A stretch of 64,000 nt of DNA from Thermomonas fusca DSM 15424 (lineage in GTDB: Bacteria; Pseudomonadota; Gammaproteobacteria; Xanthomonadales; Xanthomonadaceae): contig NZ_AUIV01000002.1 in the NCBI RefSeq assembly GCF_000423885.1, forward strand, positions 62,001 to 126,000. Reading direction: 5' to 3'. Shown in pieces: positions 8,664 through 17,459 of the stretch (the stretch's first letter is position 1; each line of letters starts with the position of its first letter). Position numbers and translations under genes: made by a program. The notes beneath the pieces were generated by a model that was not told the origin of the DNA, did not search any database, and saw only the letters and a list, made by a program, of their open reading frames with translations.

Positions 8664-10736
8664 TTACTGCCAGTAGTACCGGGCCATCGCCAGCAGCGCG
8701 ACCAGGCCCAGGATCATTGCGAACGCATAGTGGTAGAGGTAGCCGGTCTGCACCTTGCGCAGCGACGCCGCCACCGTGCCGATCAGGCTGACGCTGCCGT
8801 TCACGGCGCCATCGATCACCCTGTTGTCGAACAGGCTGGAGAACCTACCCAGCTTGAGGCTGCCGCCGGCGAGGCCGCCGATCCACAGGTCGTCCATGTA
8901 GTACTTGCGCTCCAGCAGGCGGATCGGCACGGCCAGCGCGCGCACGATGCCCGTGCGCAGCTCCGGCTTGACCAGGTACAGCAGCGTGGCCAGCGCGAAG
9001 CCCGCCAGCGCCAGCCAGAACGCCGGCGCCATGAAACCGTGCAGCGCGAACGCCACCGGGCCGTGGAACTCCTCGGCCAGCGCCGCCATGACGTCGTTTT
9101 CGGCCAGCACCTGGATGGCGCCTTCGAAGAACGGCACCTGCTTGGCATGGCCCAGCACGTCGGTGCCGAACAGCATCGGTCCGACGGTGAGGAAGCCGAT
9201 CAGCACCGACGGAATCGCCAGCAGCACCAGCGGCAGGGTCACCACCCACGGCGACTCGTGCGGCACGTGCGCACCGTGGTGGCCGTGACCATCATCGTGA
9301 TGGGCGTCGTGGTGCGCGTCATGGCCATGCGCGTGGGCATCCTTGAAGCGCTCCTTGCCGAAGAAGGTCAGGTACAGCAGGCGGAAGCTGTAGAAGCTGG
9401 TCACGAACGCACCCAGCAACACCGCCCAGTTGGCGTACTGCGCGATCCAACCGCCGTTCTCGTGGGCGTGATGCGCGGCGGCCTCGATGATGCTGTCCTT
9501 CGAGTAGAAACCGCTGAAGAACGGCGTGCCGACCAGCGCCAGCGTGCCCAGCCACATGGTGATGTGGGTGATCGGCATGTACTTGCGCAGGCCGCCCATC
9601 TTGCGCATGTCCTGCTCGTGGTGCATGCCGATGATGACCGAGCCAGCGCCCAGGAACAGCAGCGCCTTGAAGAAGGCGTGGGTCATCAGGTGGTAGACCG
9701 CCGCCGAGTACGCGGACACGCCCAGCGCCACCGTCATGTAGCCGAGCTGCGACAGCGTGGAATACGCCACCACCCGCTTGATGTCGTTCTGCACCATGCC
9801 GATCAGGCCGGTCCAGAACGCGGTGGTCGCACCGATGAACAGGACGAAGTTGAGCGCGGTCTGCGACAGCTCGAACAGCGGCGACATGCGCGCCACCATG
9901 AAGATACCGGCGGTCACCATCGTCGCGGCGTGGATCAGCGCCGAGATGGGGGTCGGGCCTTCCATCGAGTCCGGCAGCCATACGTGCAACGGCACCTGCG
10001 CCGACTTGCCCATCGCGCCGATGAACAGACAGATGCAGATGACCGTCGCGATCGACCAGGCCTGGCCCGGCAGGATTTCCACGCTCATGCCGCGGATCGC
10101 GTCGGCGTTGGCGAACGCCTGCGCGTAGTCGAGCGAGCCGATCCAGTACAGCACGCCGGCTATGCCCAGCAGGAAGCCGAAGTCGCCGACGCGGTTGACC
10201 AGGAACGCCTTGAGGTTGGCGAAGATCGCGGTCGGCTTCTTGTACCAGAAGCCGATCAGCAGGTAGGACACCAGGCCCACCGCTTCCCAGCCGAAGAACA
10301 GCTGCATGAAGTTGTTGCTCATCACCAGCATCAGCATGCTGAAGGTGAACAGCGAGATGTAGCTGAAGAAGCGCTGGTAGCCGTCGTCCTCGGCCATGTA
10401 GCCGATGGTGTAGATGTGCACCAGCAGCGAGACGAAGGTGACCACCACCATCATCATCGCGGTCAGCTTGTCGACCATGAAGCCGACGTTGACGGAGATG
10501 TCGCCCACCTGCATCCAGGTGTAGAGGTTCTCGTTGAAGGTGGCCGCGCCCTGCACCAGCTGCCACAGCACATGCACCGACAACGCGCAGCTGGCCGCCA
10601 CGCCGAGGATGGTGGCGGTATGCGCGCCGGCGCGGCCGATCCGGCGGCCGAACAGGCCAGCCAGCAGACTGCCGACCAGCGGCAGCAGCACGACCAGCAC
10701 CAGCTGGGTCTTGGAGATGAGGATTGCCGAATCCAT
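8664..10736 (-). CDS. nuoL: NADH-quinone oxidoreductase subunit L
   Basis: 690-residue antiporter-like subunit, which in complex I carries the long lateral helix. Visible family marks are FMVDKLTAMMMVVVTFVSL, FFGWEAVGLVSYLLIGFW, KSAQVPLHVWLPDSMEGPTP and YSTLSQLGYM. Residues about 468-493 form an unusual histidine-rich loop (12 His in 26 residues, beginning HAHGHDAHHDAHH) between two membrane helices. The start is 4 nt after the nuoK stop. Confidence 0.97.
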   Translation of the reverse strand: MDSAILISKTQLVLVVLLPLVGSLLAGLFGRRIGRAGAHTATILGVAASCALSVHVLWQLVQGAATFNENLYTWMQVGDISVNVGFMVDKLTAMMMVVVTFVSLLVHIYTIGYMAEDDGYQRFFSYISLFTFSMLMLVMSNNFMQLFFGWEAVGLVSYLLIGFWYKKPTAIFANLKAFLVNRVGDFGFLLGIAGVLYWIGSLDYAQAFANADAIRGMSVEILPGQAWSIATVICICLFIGAMGKSAQVPLHVWLPDSMEGPTPISALIHAATMVTAGIFMVARMSPLFELSQTALNFVLFIGATTAFWTGLIGMVQNDIKRVVAYSTLSQLGYMTVALGVSAYSAAVYHLMTHAFFKALLFLGAGSVIIGMHHEQDMRKMGGLRKYMPITHITMWLGTLALVGTPFFSGFYSKDSIIEAAAHHAHENGGWIAQYANWAVLLGAFVTSFYSFRLLYLTFFGKERFKDAHAHGHDAHHDAHHDDGHGHHGAHVPHESPWVVTLPLVLLAIPSVLIGFLTVGPMLFGTDVLGHAKQVPFFEGAIQVLAENDVMAALAEEFHGPVAFALHGFMAPAFWLALAGFALATLLYLVKPELRTGIVRALAVPIRLLERKYYMDDLWIGGLAGGSLKLGRFSSLFDNRVIDGAVNGSVSLIGTVAASLRKVQTGYLYHYAFAMILGLVALLAMARYYWQ

Positions 10737-10740
10737 CAGG

Positions 10741-11064
10741 TCAGCCCTTCAACGTATCGATGTCCGCCACGTCGATGCTGCGGCGGTTGCGGAACAGGGT
10801 CACCAGGATCGCCAGGCCGATCGCGGCCTCGGCGGCGGCAACGGTGAGGATGAAGAACACGAACACCTGCCCGGCGGCATCGCCCAGCGAACGCGAGAAG
10901 GCGACGAAGTTGATGTTCACCGAGAGCAGCATCAGCTCCAGCGAGATCAGCAGCATGATCACGTTCTTGCGGTTCAGGAAGATGCCGGCGACGCTGATGC
11001 AGAAGATCACCGCGCCCAGCGTCAGGTAGTGGCCCAGGGTCAGGGCGGACATCAGGTTGCTCAT
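10741..11064 (-). CDS. nuoK: NADH-quinone oxidoreductase subunit K
   Basis: 107-residue small membrane subunit of complex I with three helices and two conserved membrane Glu residues (MLLISLELMLLSVN and AAAEAAIGLAILV). The start at 11064 (MSNLMSAL) is coupled to nuoJ by an ATGA overlap; a second ATG at 11052 would give a 103-residue product nearer the usual 101. The larger open frame around it is only an extension into the nuoJ region. Confidence 0.95.
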   Translation of the reverse strand: MSNLMSALTLGHYLTLGAVIFCISVAGIFLNRKNVIMLLISLELMLLSVNINFVAFSRSLGDAAGQVFVFFILTVAAAEAAIGLAILVTLFRNRRSIDVADIDTLKG

Positions 11065-11702
11065 TGCGCGCCCTCCTCCGGCTTGGCATGCGCGGCCGGC
11101 ACTTCCGCCTGCATCTTCACCATCCGCACCCGGTCGGCGACGCGCACGCGCACCTGCTCGGACGGGTTCTGGTGGCGGGCGCCGGGGCGCCTGCGCAGGG
11201 TCAGCATCACCGCCGCCACGACCGCCACGGTCAGGATCACCGCCGCCACTTCGAACGGCAGCATGAACTCGGTGAACAGCGCGCGCGCCAGCCAGGTGGT
11301 GTTGGGCACGTCCACGGCCACCGCGGCGTTGTCCGCCAGCGGCGCCTCGGCGGCGCTGCGCACACCGATCAGGGCCAGCATCTGCACCAGCATCACCACC
11401 GCCACCACCAGCCCGACCGGCAGGTAGCGGACATAGCCCTGCCGGGCCGGTGCCTTGTCCATGTCCAGCATCATCACCACGAACAGGAACAGCACCATCA
11501 CGGCGCCGACGTACACCAGCACCAGCGCGATGCCGAGGAACTCGGCCCCGCCGATGATCCAGGTGCAGGCCACCGAGAAGAAGGTCAGCACCAGCCACAG
11601 CACGGCGTGGACCGGGTTGCGCGCGGTGATCGCAGCCAGCGCTGCGGCCGCGGCGACAGCCGCGAAACCGAGGAAGGCAAGGGTTTGCAGATCGAAGTCC
11701 AT
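11061..11702 (-). CDS. nuoJ: NADH-quinone oxidoreductase subunit J
   Basis: 213-residue membrane subunit of complex I from the ATG giving MDFDLQTLAF. It has five hydrophobic helices, including AEFLGIALVLVYVGAVMVLF, which corresponds to the pi-bulge helix important for coupling. The charged C-terminal tail (residues about 175-213) is longer than the membrane part needs. An upstream in-frame ATG at 11732 is unlikely because it adds no hydrophobic sequence and overlaps nuoI. The stop overlaps nuoK by 4 nt. Confidence 0.95.
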   Translation of the reverse strand: MDFDLQTLAFLGFAAVAAAAALAAITARNPVHAVLWLVLTFFSVACTWIIGGAEFLGIALVLVYVGAVMVLFLFVVMMLDMDKAPARQGYVRYLPVGLVVAVVMLVQMLALIGVRSAAEAPLADNAAVAVDVPNTTWLARALFTEFMLPFEVAAVILTVAVVAAVMLTLRRRPGARHQNPSEQVRVRVADRVRMVKMQAEVPAAHAKPEEGAQ

Positions 11703-11715
11703 GCTCGGGTCGGCC

Positions 11716-12207
11716 TCAACGGTACGGGGCATCGGCGCCGCGGCGCTCGGCGATCTCCGCCTCCAGGCGGTCGCCGATGGCCAGCAGCTTCGGCTTGGTC
11801 AGGATGTTCTGGCCGCGCTGGTCGAAGTGGTACTCGTGCACATGCGTCTCGACGATGGAGTCGGTGGGGCAGGACTCCTCGCAGAAACCGCAGAAAATGC
11901 ACTTGAACAGGTCGATCTCGTAGCGGGTGGTACGGCGGGTGCCATCGTCCTCGCGCGGGCCGGCCTCGATGGTGATCGCCAGCGCCGGACACACCGCCTC
12001 GCACAGCTTGCAGGCGATGCAACGTTCCTCACCGTTGGCGTAGCGACGCAGCGCATGCACGCCACGGAAGCGCGGCGACTGCGGGGTCTTTTCCATCGGG
12101 TACATCAGCGTGTACTTGGGACGGAACAGGTATTTCAGGGTCAGCCACATGCCGCTGACCAGTTCCAGCAGCAGCAGGCTCTTGAAATAGGAAACCACCT
12201 TGCTCAT
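11716..12207 (-). CDS. nuoI: NADH-quinone oxidoreductase subunit I (2x 4Fe-4S)
   Basis: 163-residue ferredoxin-like subunit that carries electrons to cluster N2. Two classical binding motifs are present: CIACKLCEAVCP and CIFCGFCEESCP, each followed by the fourth cysteine ligand exchanged with the other cluster. The start MSKVVSYF overlaps the nuoH stop by 4 nt. The frame is open further upstream, inside nuoH, but that part is a shadow. Confidence 0.97.
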   Translation of the reverse strand: MSKVVSYFKSLLLLELVSGMWLTLKYLFRPKYTLMYPMEKTPQSPRFRGVHALRRYANGEERCIACKLCEAVCPALAITIEAGPREDDGTRRTTRYEIDLFKCIFCGFCEESCPTDSIVETHVHEYHFDQRGQNILTKPKLLAIGDRLEAEIAERRGADAPYR

Positions 12208-13322
12208 GCCGCCGCTCCCATCATGCCGTCGCCGATCACGCCGAAGTACACCAGCAGCGCGGCCACGAAGATCCAGGCGATGGTGATCGGGATGAACACC
12301 TTCCAACCCAGCCGCATGATCTGGTCATAGCGGTAGCGCGGGAACGTGGCGCGGAACCAGATGAAGCAGCTGGCGAAGAAGAACACCTTGAGCATCAGCC
12401 ACGGCCAGCCGCCCTGCCAGATCCAGTTGACCAGCCAATGCACGTTGCCGAGGTCGAGCCAGCCGCCGATCGGGCTCAGCCAGCCGCCAAGGAAGAAGAG
12501 CGAGGTCAGGAAGCTGATCAGGATCATGTTCGCGTATTCGGCCAGGAAGAACAGCGCGAACTGCGAGCCGGAATACTCCACCATGTGGCCGGCGACGATT
12601 TCCGATTCGCCTTCCACCACGTCGAACGGCGAGCGGTTGGTTTCGGCCACGCCGGAGACGAAATACACCACGAACAGCGGCGCCAGCGGGATCCAGAACC
12701 AGCCCAGGAAGCCCTTGCCGGCCTGCGCCATCACGATGTCGGACAGATTCAGGCTGCCGGCCGCGATCAGCACGCCGACAAGCGAGAAGCCCATCGCGAT
12801 CTCGTAGCTGATCATCTGCGCGGAGGCGCGCATGGCGCCGAGGAAGGCGTACTTCGAGTTCGAGGCCCAGCCGGCGATGATCACGCCGTAGATGCCCAGC
12901 GAAGTCATCGCCAGCAGGTACAGCAGGCCGACATTGGCGTTGGACAGCACCATCTGCGCATCGAACGGCACGATCGCCCACGCCGCGCAGGCCGGCACCA
13001 ATGCCAGCAGCGGCGCCAGCCGGTACAGCACCGGATGCGCCACGGTGGGCTGCACGACTTCCTTGAACAGCAGCTTGAACACGTCGGCGAACGCCTGCAG
13101 CACGCCCCAGCCCACGTACATGGGCCCGTGGCGGACGTGCATCCAGCCAATCAGCTTGCGCTCCCACACCACGTAGAAGGCGACCGCGATGATCACCGGC
13201 ATCAGGATGACGAGGATCTTCAGCACGATCCACACCAGCATGCCGACGGTGCCGAAGGACAGCAGCAGCTCGCGCAGGGGATCGATGGCGTGTTGCATCA
13301 GGGGATTGCTGGCGATGTTCAT
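12204..13322 (-). CDS. nuoH: NADH-quinone oxidoreductase subunit H
   Basis: 372-residue membrane subunit that forms much of the quinone pocket. Family marks are ERKLIGWMHVRHGP, LLFKEVVQPTVAHP, the acidic quinone-site loop ETNRSPFDVVEGESEIVAG and EYSGSQFALFFLAEYANM. It begins at an ATG overlapping the nuoG stop (ATGA). The open frame continuing upstream to 14102 is nuoG DNA read in the wrong frame. Confidence 0.97.
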   Translation of the reverse strand: MNIASNPLMQHAIDPLRELLLSFGTVGMLVWIVLKILVILMPVIIAVAFYVVWERKLIGWMHVRHGPMYVGWGVLQAFADVFKLLFKEVVQPTVAHPVLYRLAPLLALVPACAAWAIVPFDAQMVLSNANVGLLYLLAMTSLGIYGVIIAGWASNSKYAFLGAMRASAQMISYEIAMGFSLVGVLIAAGSLNLSDIVMAQAGKGFLGWFWIPLAPLFVVYFVSGVAETNRSPFDVVEGESEIVAGHMVEYSGSQFALFFLAEYANMILISFLTSLFFLGGWLSPIGGWLDLGNVHWLVNWIWQGGWPWLMLKVFFFASCFIWFRATFPRYRYDQIMRLGWKVFIPITIAWIFVAALLVYFGVIGDGMMGAAA

Positions 13323-15568
13323 GCGCGCGCGACCTCCAGCTTGGCGGCGGCCAGCAGCGGCGCGGTGGCGCCGTAACCGGATTCCACCCACACGCTGCCG
13401 GGCGCGACGCGCGGATCGATCGCCACCTGGAGCGTTGCCGTGCCGGCGGCGGTGGCGCACTTGGCCATGACACCTTCGGCCAACCCCAACGCGGAGGCAT
13501 CGGCCGGGTTCAGCGCGGCACGCGGGCCGCCGGTGAGCGGATGCGCCTGCAGTGCGTCGCAGCGGCGGATCACCGCGTCGACGCGGTAGATCGCGGCCGA
13601 GGCCGCCACTTCCAGGCCATTGCCGACCCTCGACGCGGGCGCGCCCTTGGCCACCTGCACCGCCTTCGGCGCCAGCCCGGCACGCAGGCCGGCCAGATCG
13701 GTGAACTCGAAGCCCGGCAACGCCAGATCGCCACCCAGCGCACGCAGCACGCGCCAGCCGGAATGCGCCAGCCCGGGCAGCTTGCCGGCGGCGACCGCTT
13801 GCTGCTGAATGCCATCGAGGTTGGTCAGGGTGGCGTCGATTTCCGGCAGCGCGCCGATCGGCAGGATCACGTCGGCGACGGCGCGGGTGGACTGGCAGGC
13901 GAACTGGCTGAACGCCACCACCTGCGCGCCACCCAGGGCCTTCAGCGCCAGCTGCTGGTCGGCGAAGTCCAGGCCCGGCTCGATGCCGTAGATCACATAG
14001 GCCTTGCGCGGCTCGCGCAGCATGGCCTGCGCGTCGCGCGCGGCCGGCAGCACGCCGAGGCGGGACAGCCCCAGCGCATTCGCGCCCTGCGGGATGCGGC
14101 ACAGCCTGGCGTTCTTGGCCGCGGCGAAGTCGGCGGCGGCCTTGCGGATGGCGGCGGCATGCGGGCCGTTCTCGGCCACGCCGCCCACGATCACCGCGAT
14201 GTTGCCGGCATCGCCGACATCCACGCCGGCCAGCGCCGCGGCCAGCTGCGACGGCGGCACGATGGCCTTGGACGCGATGCTGAAGGTGAAATCGAAATCC
14301 ACCGGGTTGACCACATGGATCTTCGCGCCCTTCTTGAAGGCCTTGCGGATGCGCTGGTGCAGCAGCGGCACTTCATGGCGGACGTTGGAGCCGACGATGA
14401 CGATGGCGTCGGCCGATTCGATCTCCGCCACCGGCATGCCGAACGCTTCCGCGGCGGTGCCGTCGGACAAGTCGAGCTGACCGATGCGGTGGTCGATGTT
14501 GCCGCTGCCCAGCCCCGATGCCAGGCGCGCCAGCAGCGCGCCCTCCTCGTTCGAGGTGGCCGGATGGGCGAGCACGCCAAGCGCGTCGCCGGCGTTGTCG
14601 CGCAGTATCTGCGAGGCCAGCGCCAGCGCTTCTTCCCAGCTGGCTTCGCGGAAGCCTTCGCGACTATCCCCTTCACCGACCCGGATCAGCGGCACGCCGG
14701 CGCGGTCGGCGGCGGACAGGCCTTCATGCGCGTAGCGGTCGCGGTCGGACAGCCAGCACTCGTTCACCGCCTCGTTGTCGCGCGGCACGCTGCGCAGCAG
14801 GTCGCCGCGGCGGACGTGGTGGAACAGGTTGCTGCCGAGCGCGTCGTGGTAGCCCAGCGACGGCCGCGCGGTCAGCTCCCACGGGCGCGCCTTGAAGCGG
14901 AACACCTTGTTGGTCAGCGCGCCCACCGGGCAGACGTCGATGACGTTGCCGGACAGCTCGGTGGTCAGCGGCTTGCCGTCGTAGGTGCCGATCTGCAGGT
15001 TCTCGCCGCGGTACATGCCGCCTAGCTCGTAGGTGCCGGCGATTTCCGCGGTCACCCGGATGCAGCGCGTGCAGTGGATGCAGCGGGTCATCTCGCTGGC
15101 GACCAGTGGGCCCAGGTCTTCGTCCGCCACCGCACGCTTGCGCTCGACGAAGCGATTGACCGAGCGGCCGTAGCCCAGCGACAGATCCTGCAACTCGCAT
15201 TCGCCGCCCTGGTCGCAGACCGGGCAGTCCAGCGGGTGGTTGATCAGCAGGAACTCCATCACGTTGCGCTGCGCCTTCAGCGCCTTGTCGTTGCGCGTGA
15301 AGACCTTCATGCCGTCCATCACCGGCGTGGCGCAGGCCGGCGACGGCTTCGGCGCGGCGCGGCCGCCGACTTCGGTATCCACCAGGCACATGCGGCAGTT
15401 GGCGGCGATCGGCAGCTTCTCGTGGTAGCAGAAACGCGGGATCGGGACGCCGGCCTTGTCGGCGGCCTGGATGATCATCGAGCCCTTGGGCGCGGCCATC
15501 TCGACGCCGTCGATGAAGACGGTGACGTGGTCCGGCGGCAGGTTCGGATTGACGGGTTGTGCGCTCAC
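13319..15568 (-). CDS. nuoG: NADH-quinone oxidoreductase subunit G
   Basis: 749-residue peripheral iron-sulfur subunit. The N-terminal 2Fe-2S site is CYHEKLPIAANCRMCLVD plus a fourth Cys (PACATPV). HPLDCPVCDQGGECELQD provides the His/Cys cluster, and CIHCTRCIRV with a later VCPVGALTNK gives a 4Fe-4S site. A molybdopterin-oxidoreductase-like domain without an obvious cofactor follows. The start is GTG (VSAQPVNP), overlapping the nuoF stop as GTGA; the frame reads on upstream into nuoF but only as a shadow. Confidence 0.96.
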   Translation of the reverse strand: MSAQPVNPNLPPDHVTVFIDGVEMAAPKGSMIIQAADKAGVPIPRFCYHEKLPIAANCRMCLVDTEVGGRAAPKPSPACATPVMDGMKVFTRNDKALKAQRNVMEFLLINHPLDCPVCDQGGECELQDLSLGYGRSVNRFVERKRAVADEDLGPLVASEMTRCIHCTRCIRVTAEIAGTYELGGMYRGENLQIGTYDGKPLTTELSGNVIDVCPVGALTNKVFRFKARPWELTARPSLGYHDALGSNLFHHVRRGDLLRSVPRDNEAVNECWLSDRDRYAHEGLSAADRAGVPLIRVGEGDSREGFREASWEEALALASQILRDNAGDALGVLAHPATSNEEGALLARLASGLGSGNIDHRIGQLDLSDGTAAEAFGMPVAEIESADAIVIVGSNVRHEVPLLHQRIRKAFKKGAKIHVVNPVDFDFTFSIASKAIVPPSQLAAALAGVDVGDAGNIAVIVGGVAENGPHAAAIRKAAADFAAAKNARLCRIPQGANALGLSRLGVLPAARDAQAMLREPRKAYVIYGIEPGLDFADQQLALKALGGAQVVAFSQFACQSTRAVADVILPIGALPEIDATLTNLDGIQQQAVAAGKLPGLAHSGWRVLRALGGDLALPGFEFTDLAGLRAGLAPKAVQVAKGAPASRVGNGLEVAASAAIYRVDAVIRRCDALQAHPLTGGPRAALNPADASALGLAEGVMAKCATAAGTATLQVAIDPRVAPGSVWVESGYGATAPLLAAAKLEVARA

Positions 15569-16932
15569 GCAACCACCTTCTCGGCCTTGACCAGCGTGCC
15601 TGCGCGTTCGTCGTCGACGTAGAAGCGCTTGTTCACGATGGCGTATTCGAATTCGTGCCAGAAATGACGCAGGAAGCCCTGCACCGGCCACGCCGCAGCC
15701 TCGCCGAAGGCGCAGATGGTGTGGCCCTCGATCTGCCCGGCGGCGGCGCGCAACATGTGCAGGTCGTCCATCGTGGCGTCGAGGTTGGCGATGCGGGTCA
15801 GCATCCGGTGCATCCAGCCGGTGCCTTCGCGGCACGGGGTGCACTGGCCGCAGCTCTCGGCCTTGTAGAACTGGCTGATGCGCTGGCAGGCACGGACCAT
15901 GCAGGTGGTCTCGTCCATCACCACCACCGCGCCAGAACCCAGGCCGGAGCCGGCCTTCTGGATCGCGTCGTAGTCCATGGTCAGCTGCATCATCGTCTCG
16001 CCCGGCAGCACCGGCATCGACGAACCGCCCGGGATCACCGCCTTGATGCGGTGGCCGTTGCGGATGCCGCCGCACATCTCCAGCAGCTCGGCGAACGGGG
16101 TGCCCAGGCGGATTTCGTGGTTGCCCGGATTGGCCACGTGGCCGGAGACCGAGAAGATCTTGCAGCCGCCGTTGTTGGGCTTGCCCAGCGCCATGAACCA
16201 TTCGGGGCCGTTGCGCACGATCGCCGGCACCGAGGCGTAGGTCTCGGTGTTGTTGATGGTGGTCGGCTTGCCGTAGAGGCCGAAGTTGGCCGGGAACGGC
16301 GGCTTGTAGCGCGGCTGGCCCTTCTTGCCTTCCAGCGACTCCATCAGCGCGGTTTCTTCGCCGCAGATGTAGGCGCCCGCGCCCAGCGCGTTGTGGATGT
16401 CGATATCGATGCCGCTGCCGAGGATGTCCTTGCCCAGCCAGCCGTGCTTGTAGGCTTCCGCCAGCGCCTCTTCGATGTGCTCGAAGGGCTCGTGGTGGAA
16501 CTCGCCGCGCATGTAGTTGTAGGCGACCTTGGTATTGGTCGCGTAGCAGGCGATGGCCAGGCCTTCCAGCACCGAATGCGGGTTGTAGCGCAGGATGTCG
16601 CGGTCCTTGCAGGTGCCTGGCTCGGATTCGTCCGAGTTGCACAGGATGTACTTCTCGCCATCGTGCTTGGGCATGAAGCTCCACTTCAGCCCGGTCGGGA
16701 AGCCCGCGCCACCGCGGCCACGCAGGCCGGACGCCTTGACCATCTCGATGATGTCGGCCGGCGGGATCTTCTCGGTCAGCACCTTGCGCAGCGCCTGGTA
16801 GCCACCGGTCTTGAGGTAGTTTTCGTACGACCACGGCTTGTCGAAATGCAGCGTGGTGTAGACGGCCTGGTGTTCCTTCGGCGCCGGGCCGACCGGGCCG
16901 TAACCTTCCGAATAGTGCGAATGTCCGCCCAT
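15565..16932 (-). CDS. nuoF: NADH-quinone oxidoreductase subunit F (NADH/FMN binding)
   Basis: 455-residue catalytic subunit that oxidises NADH. Visible motifs are the NADH/FMN loop GLRGRGGAGFPTGLKWSF, CNSDESEPGTCKDRD, the 4Fe-4S ligands SCGQCTPCREGT and the closing cysteine in TICAFGEAAAWP. The start ATG (MGGHSHYSEG) overlaps the nuoE stop by one base (TGATG). The length fits the family. Confidence 0.97.
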   Translation of the reverse strand: MGGHSHYSEGYGPVGPAPKEHQAVYTTLHFDKPWSYENYLKTGGYQALRKVLTEKIPPADIIEMVKASGLRGRGGAGFPTGLKWSFMPKHDGEKYILCNSDESEPGTCKDRDILRYNPHSVLEGLAIACYATNTKVAYNYMRGEFHHEPFEHIEEALAEAYKHGWLGKDILGSGIDIDIHNALGAGAYICGEETALMESLEGKKGQPRYKPPFPANFGLYGKPTTINNTETYASVPAIVRNGPEWFMALGKPNNGGCKIFSVSGHVANPGNHEIRLGTPFAELLEMCGGIRNGHRIKAVIPGGSSMPVLPGETMMQLTMDYDAIQKAGSGLGSGAVVVMDETTCMVRACQRISQFYKAESCGQCTPCREGTGWMHRMLTRIANLDATMDDLHMLRAAAGQIEGHTICAFGEAAAWPVQGFLRHFWHEFEYAIVNKRFYVDDERAGTLVKAEKVVA

Positions 16933-17459
16933 CACTTCAGCCCGTCCAGCAGCTCGTCCACCTGCGCGAGGTCGAGCTTCTCGTGGTAATGCCCGTTGAT
17001 GACCACCACCGGCGCGCCGCAGCAGGCGGCCACGCACTCTTCCTCGCGCTTGAGGTAGACGCGGCCGTCGGCGGAGGATTCGCCCAGCTTGCAGCCCAGC
17101 TTCTGCTCGGCATGCGCAACCAGCGCCTCGGCGCCGTTGAGCCAGCAGCTGATGTTGGTGCAGAACGCCACGTTGTTGCGCGCGACCGGCTTGGTCTCGA
17201 ACATCGAATAGAAGGTGGCGACCTCGTAGGCCCACACCGGCGGCAGGTCCAGGTACTTCGCCACCGCGGCGATCAGCTCGTCGGTCAGCCAGCCGCCGTT
17301 CTGTTCCTGCGCGCCGAACAGGCCCTGCAGCACGGCGGAGCGCTTGCGCTCCGGCGGGAACTTGGTCAACCAGTGGTCGATATGCGCGCGCGTCGCGTCC
17401 GACAGTGCCACCATCGGATCGACGTTGCGGCAGGCTTCGAAATTGCCCGTCGCTTTCAT
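16932..17459 (-). CDS. nuoE: NADH-quinone oxidoreductase subunit E (2Fe-2S)
   Basis: 175-residue thioredoxin-fold subunit carrying a 2Fe-2S cluster next to NuoF. The four ligands are seen in FCTNISCWL and ECVAACCGAP. The start ATG overlaps the nuoD stop by 4 nt, and its own stop overlaps the nuoF ATG by one base. Confidence 0.96.
   Translation of the reverse strand: MKATGNFEACRNVDPMVALSDATRAHIDHWLTKFPPERKRSAVLQGLFGAQEQNGGWLTDELIAAVAKYLDLPPVWAYEVATFYSMFETKPVARNNVAFCTNISCWLNGAEALVAHAEQKLGCKLGESSADGRVYLKREEECVAACCGAPVVVINGHYHEKLDLAQVDELLDGLK

Noticed and set aside
8460..10847. Plus-strand open frame of 795 codons antisense to nuoL
   Set aside because: It has the His/Gln/Arg-rich composition of a shadow frame; the real gene on the minus strand is nuoL.
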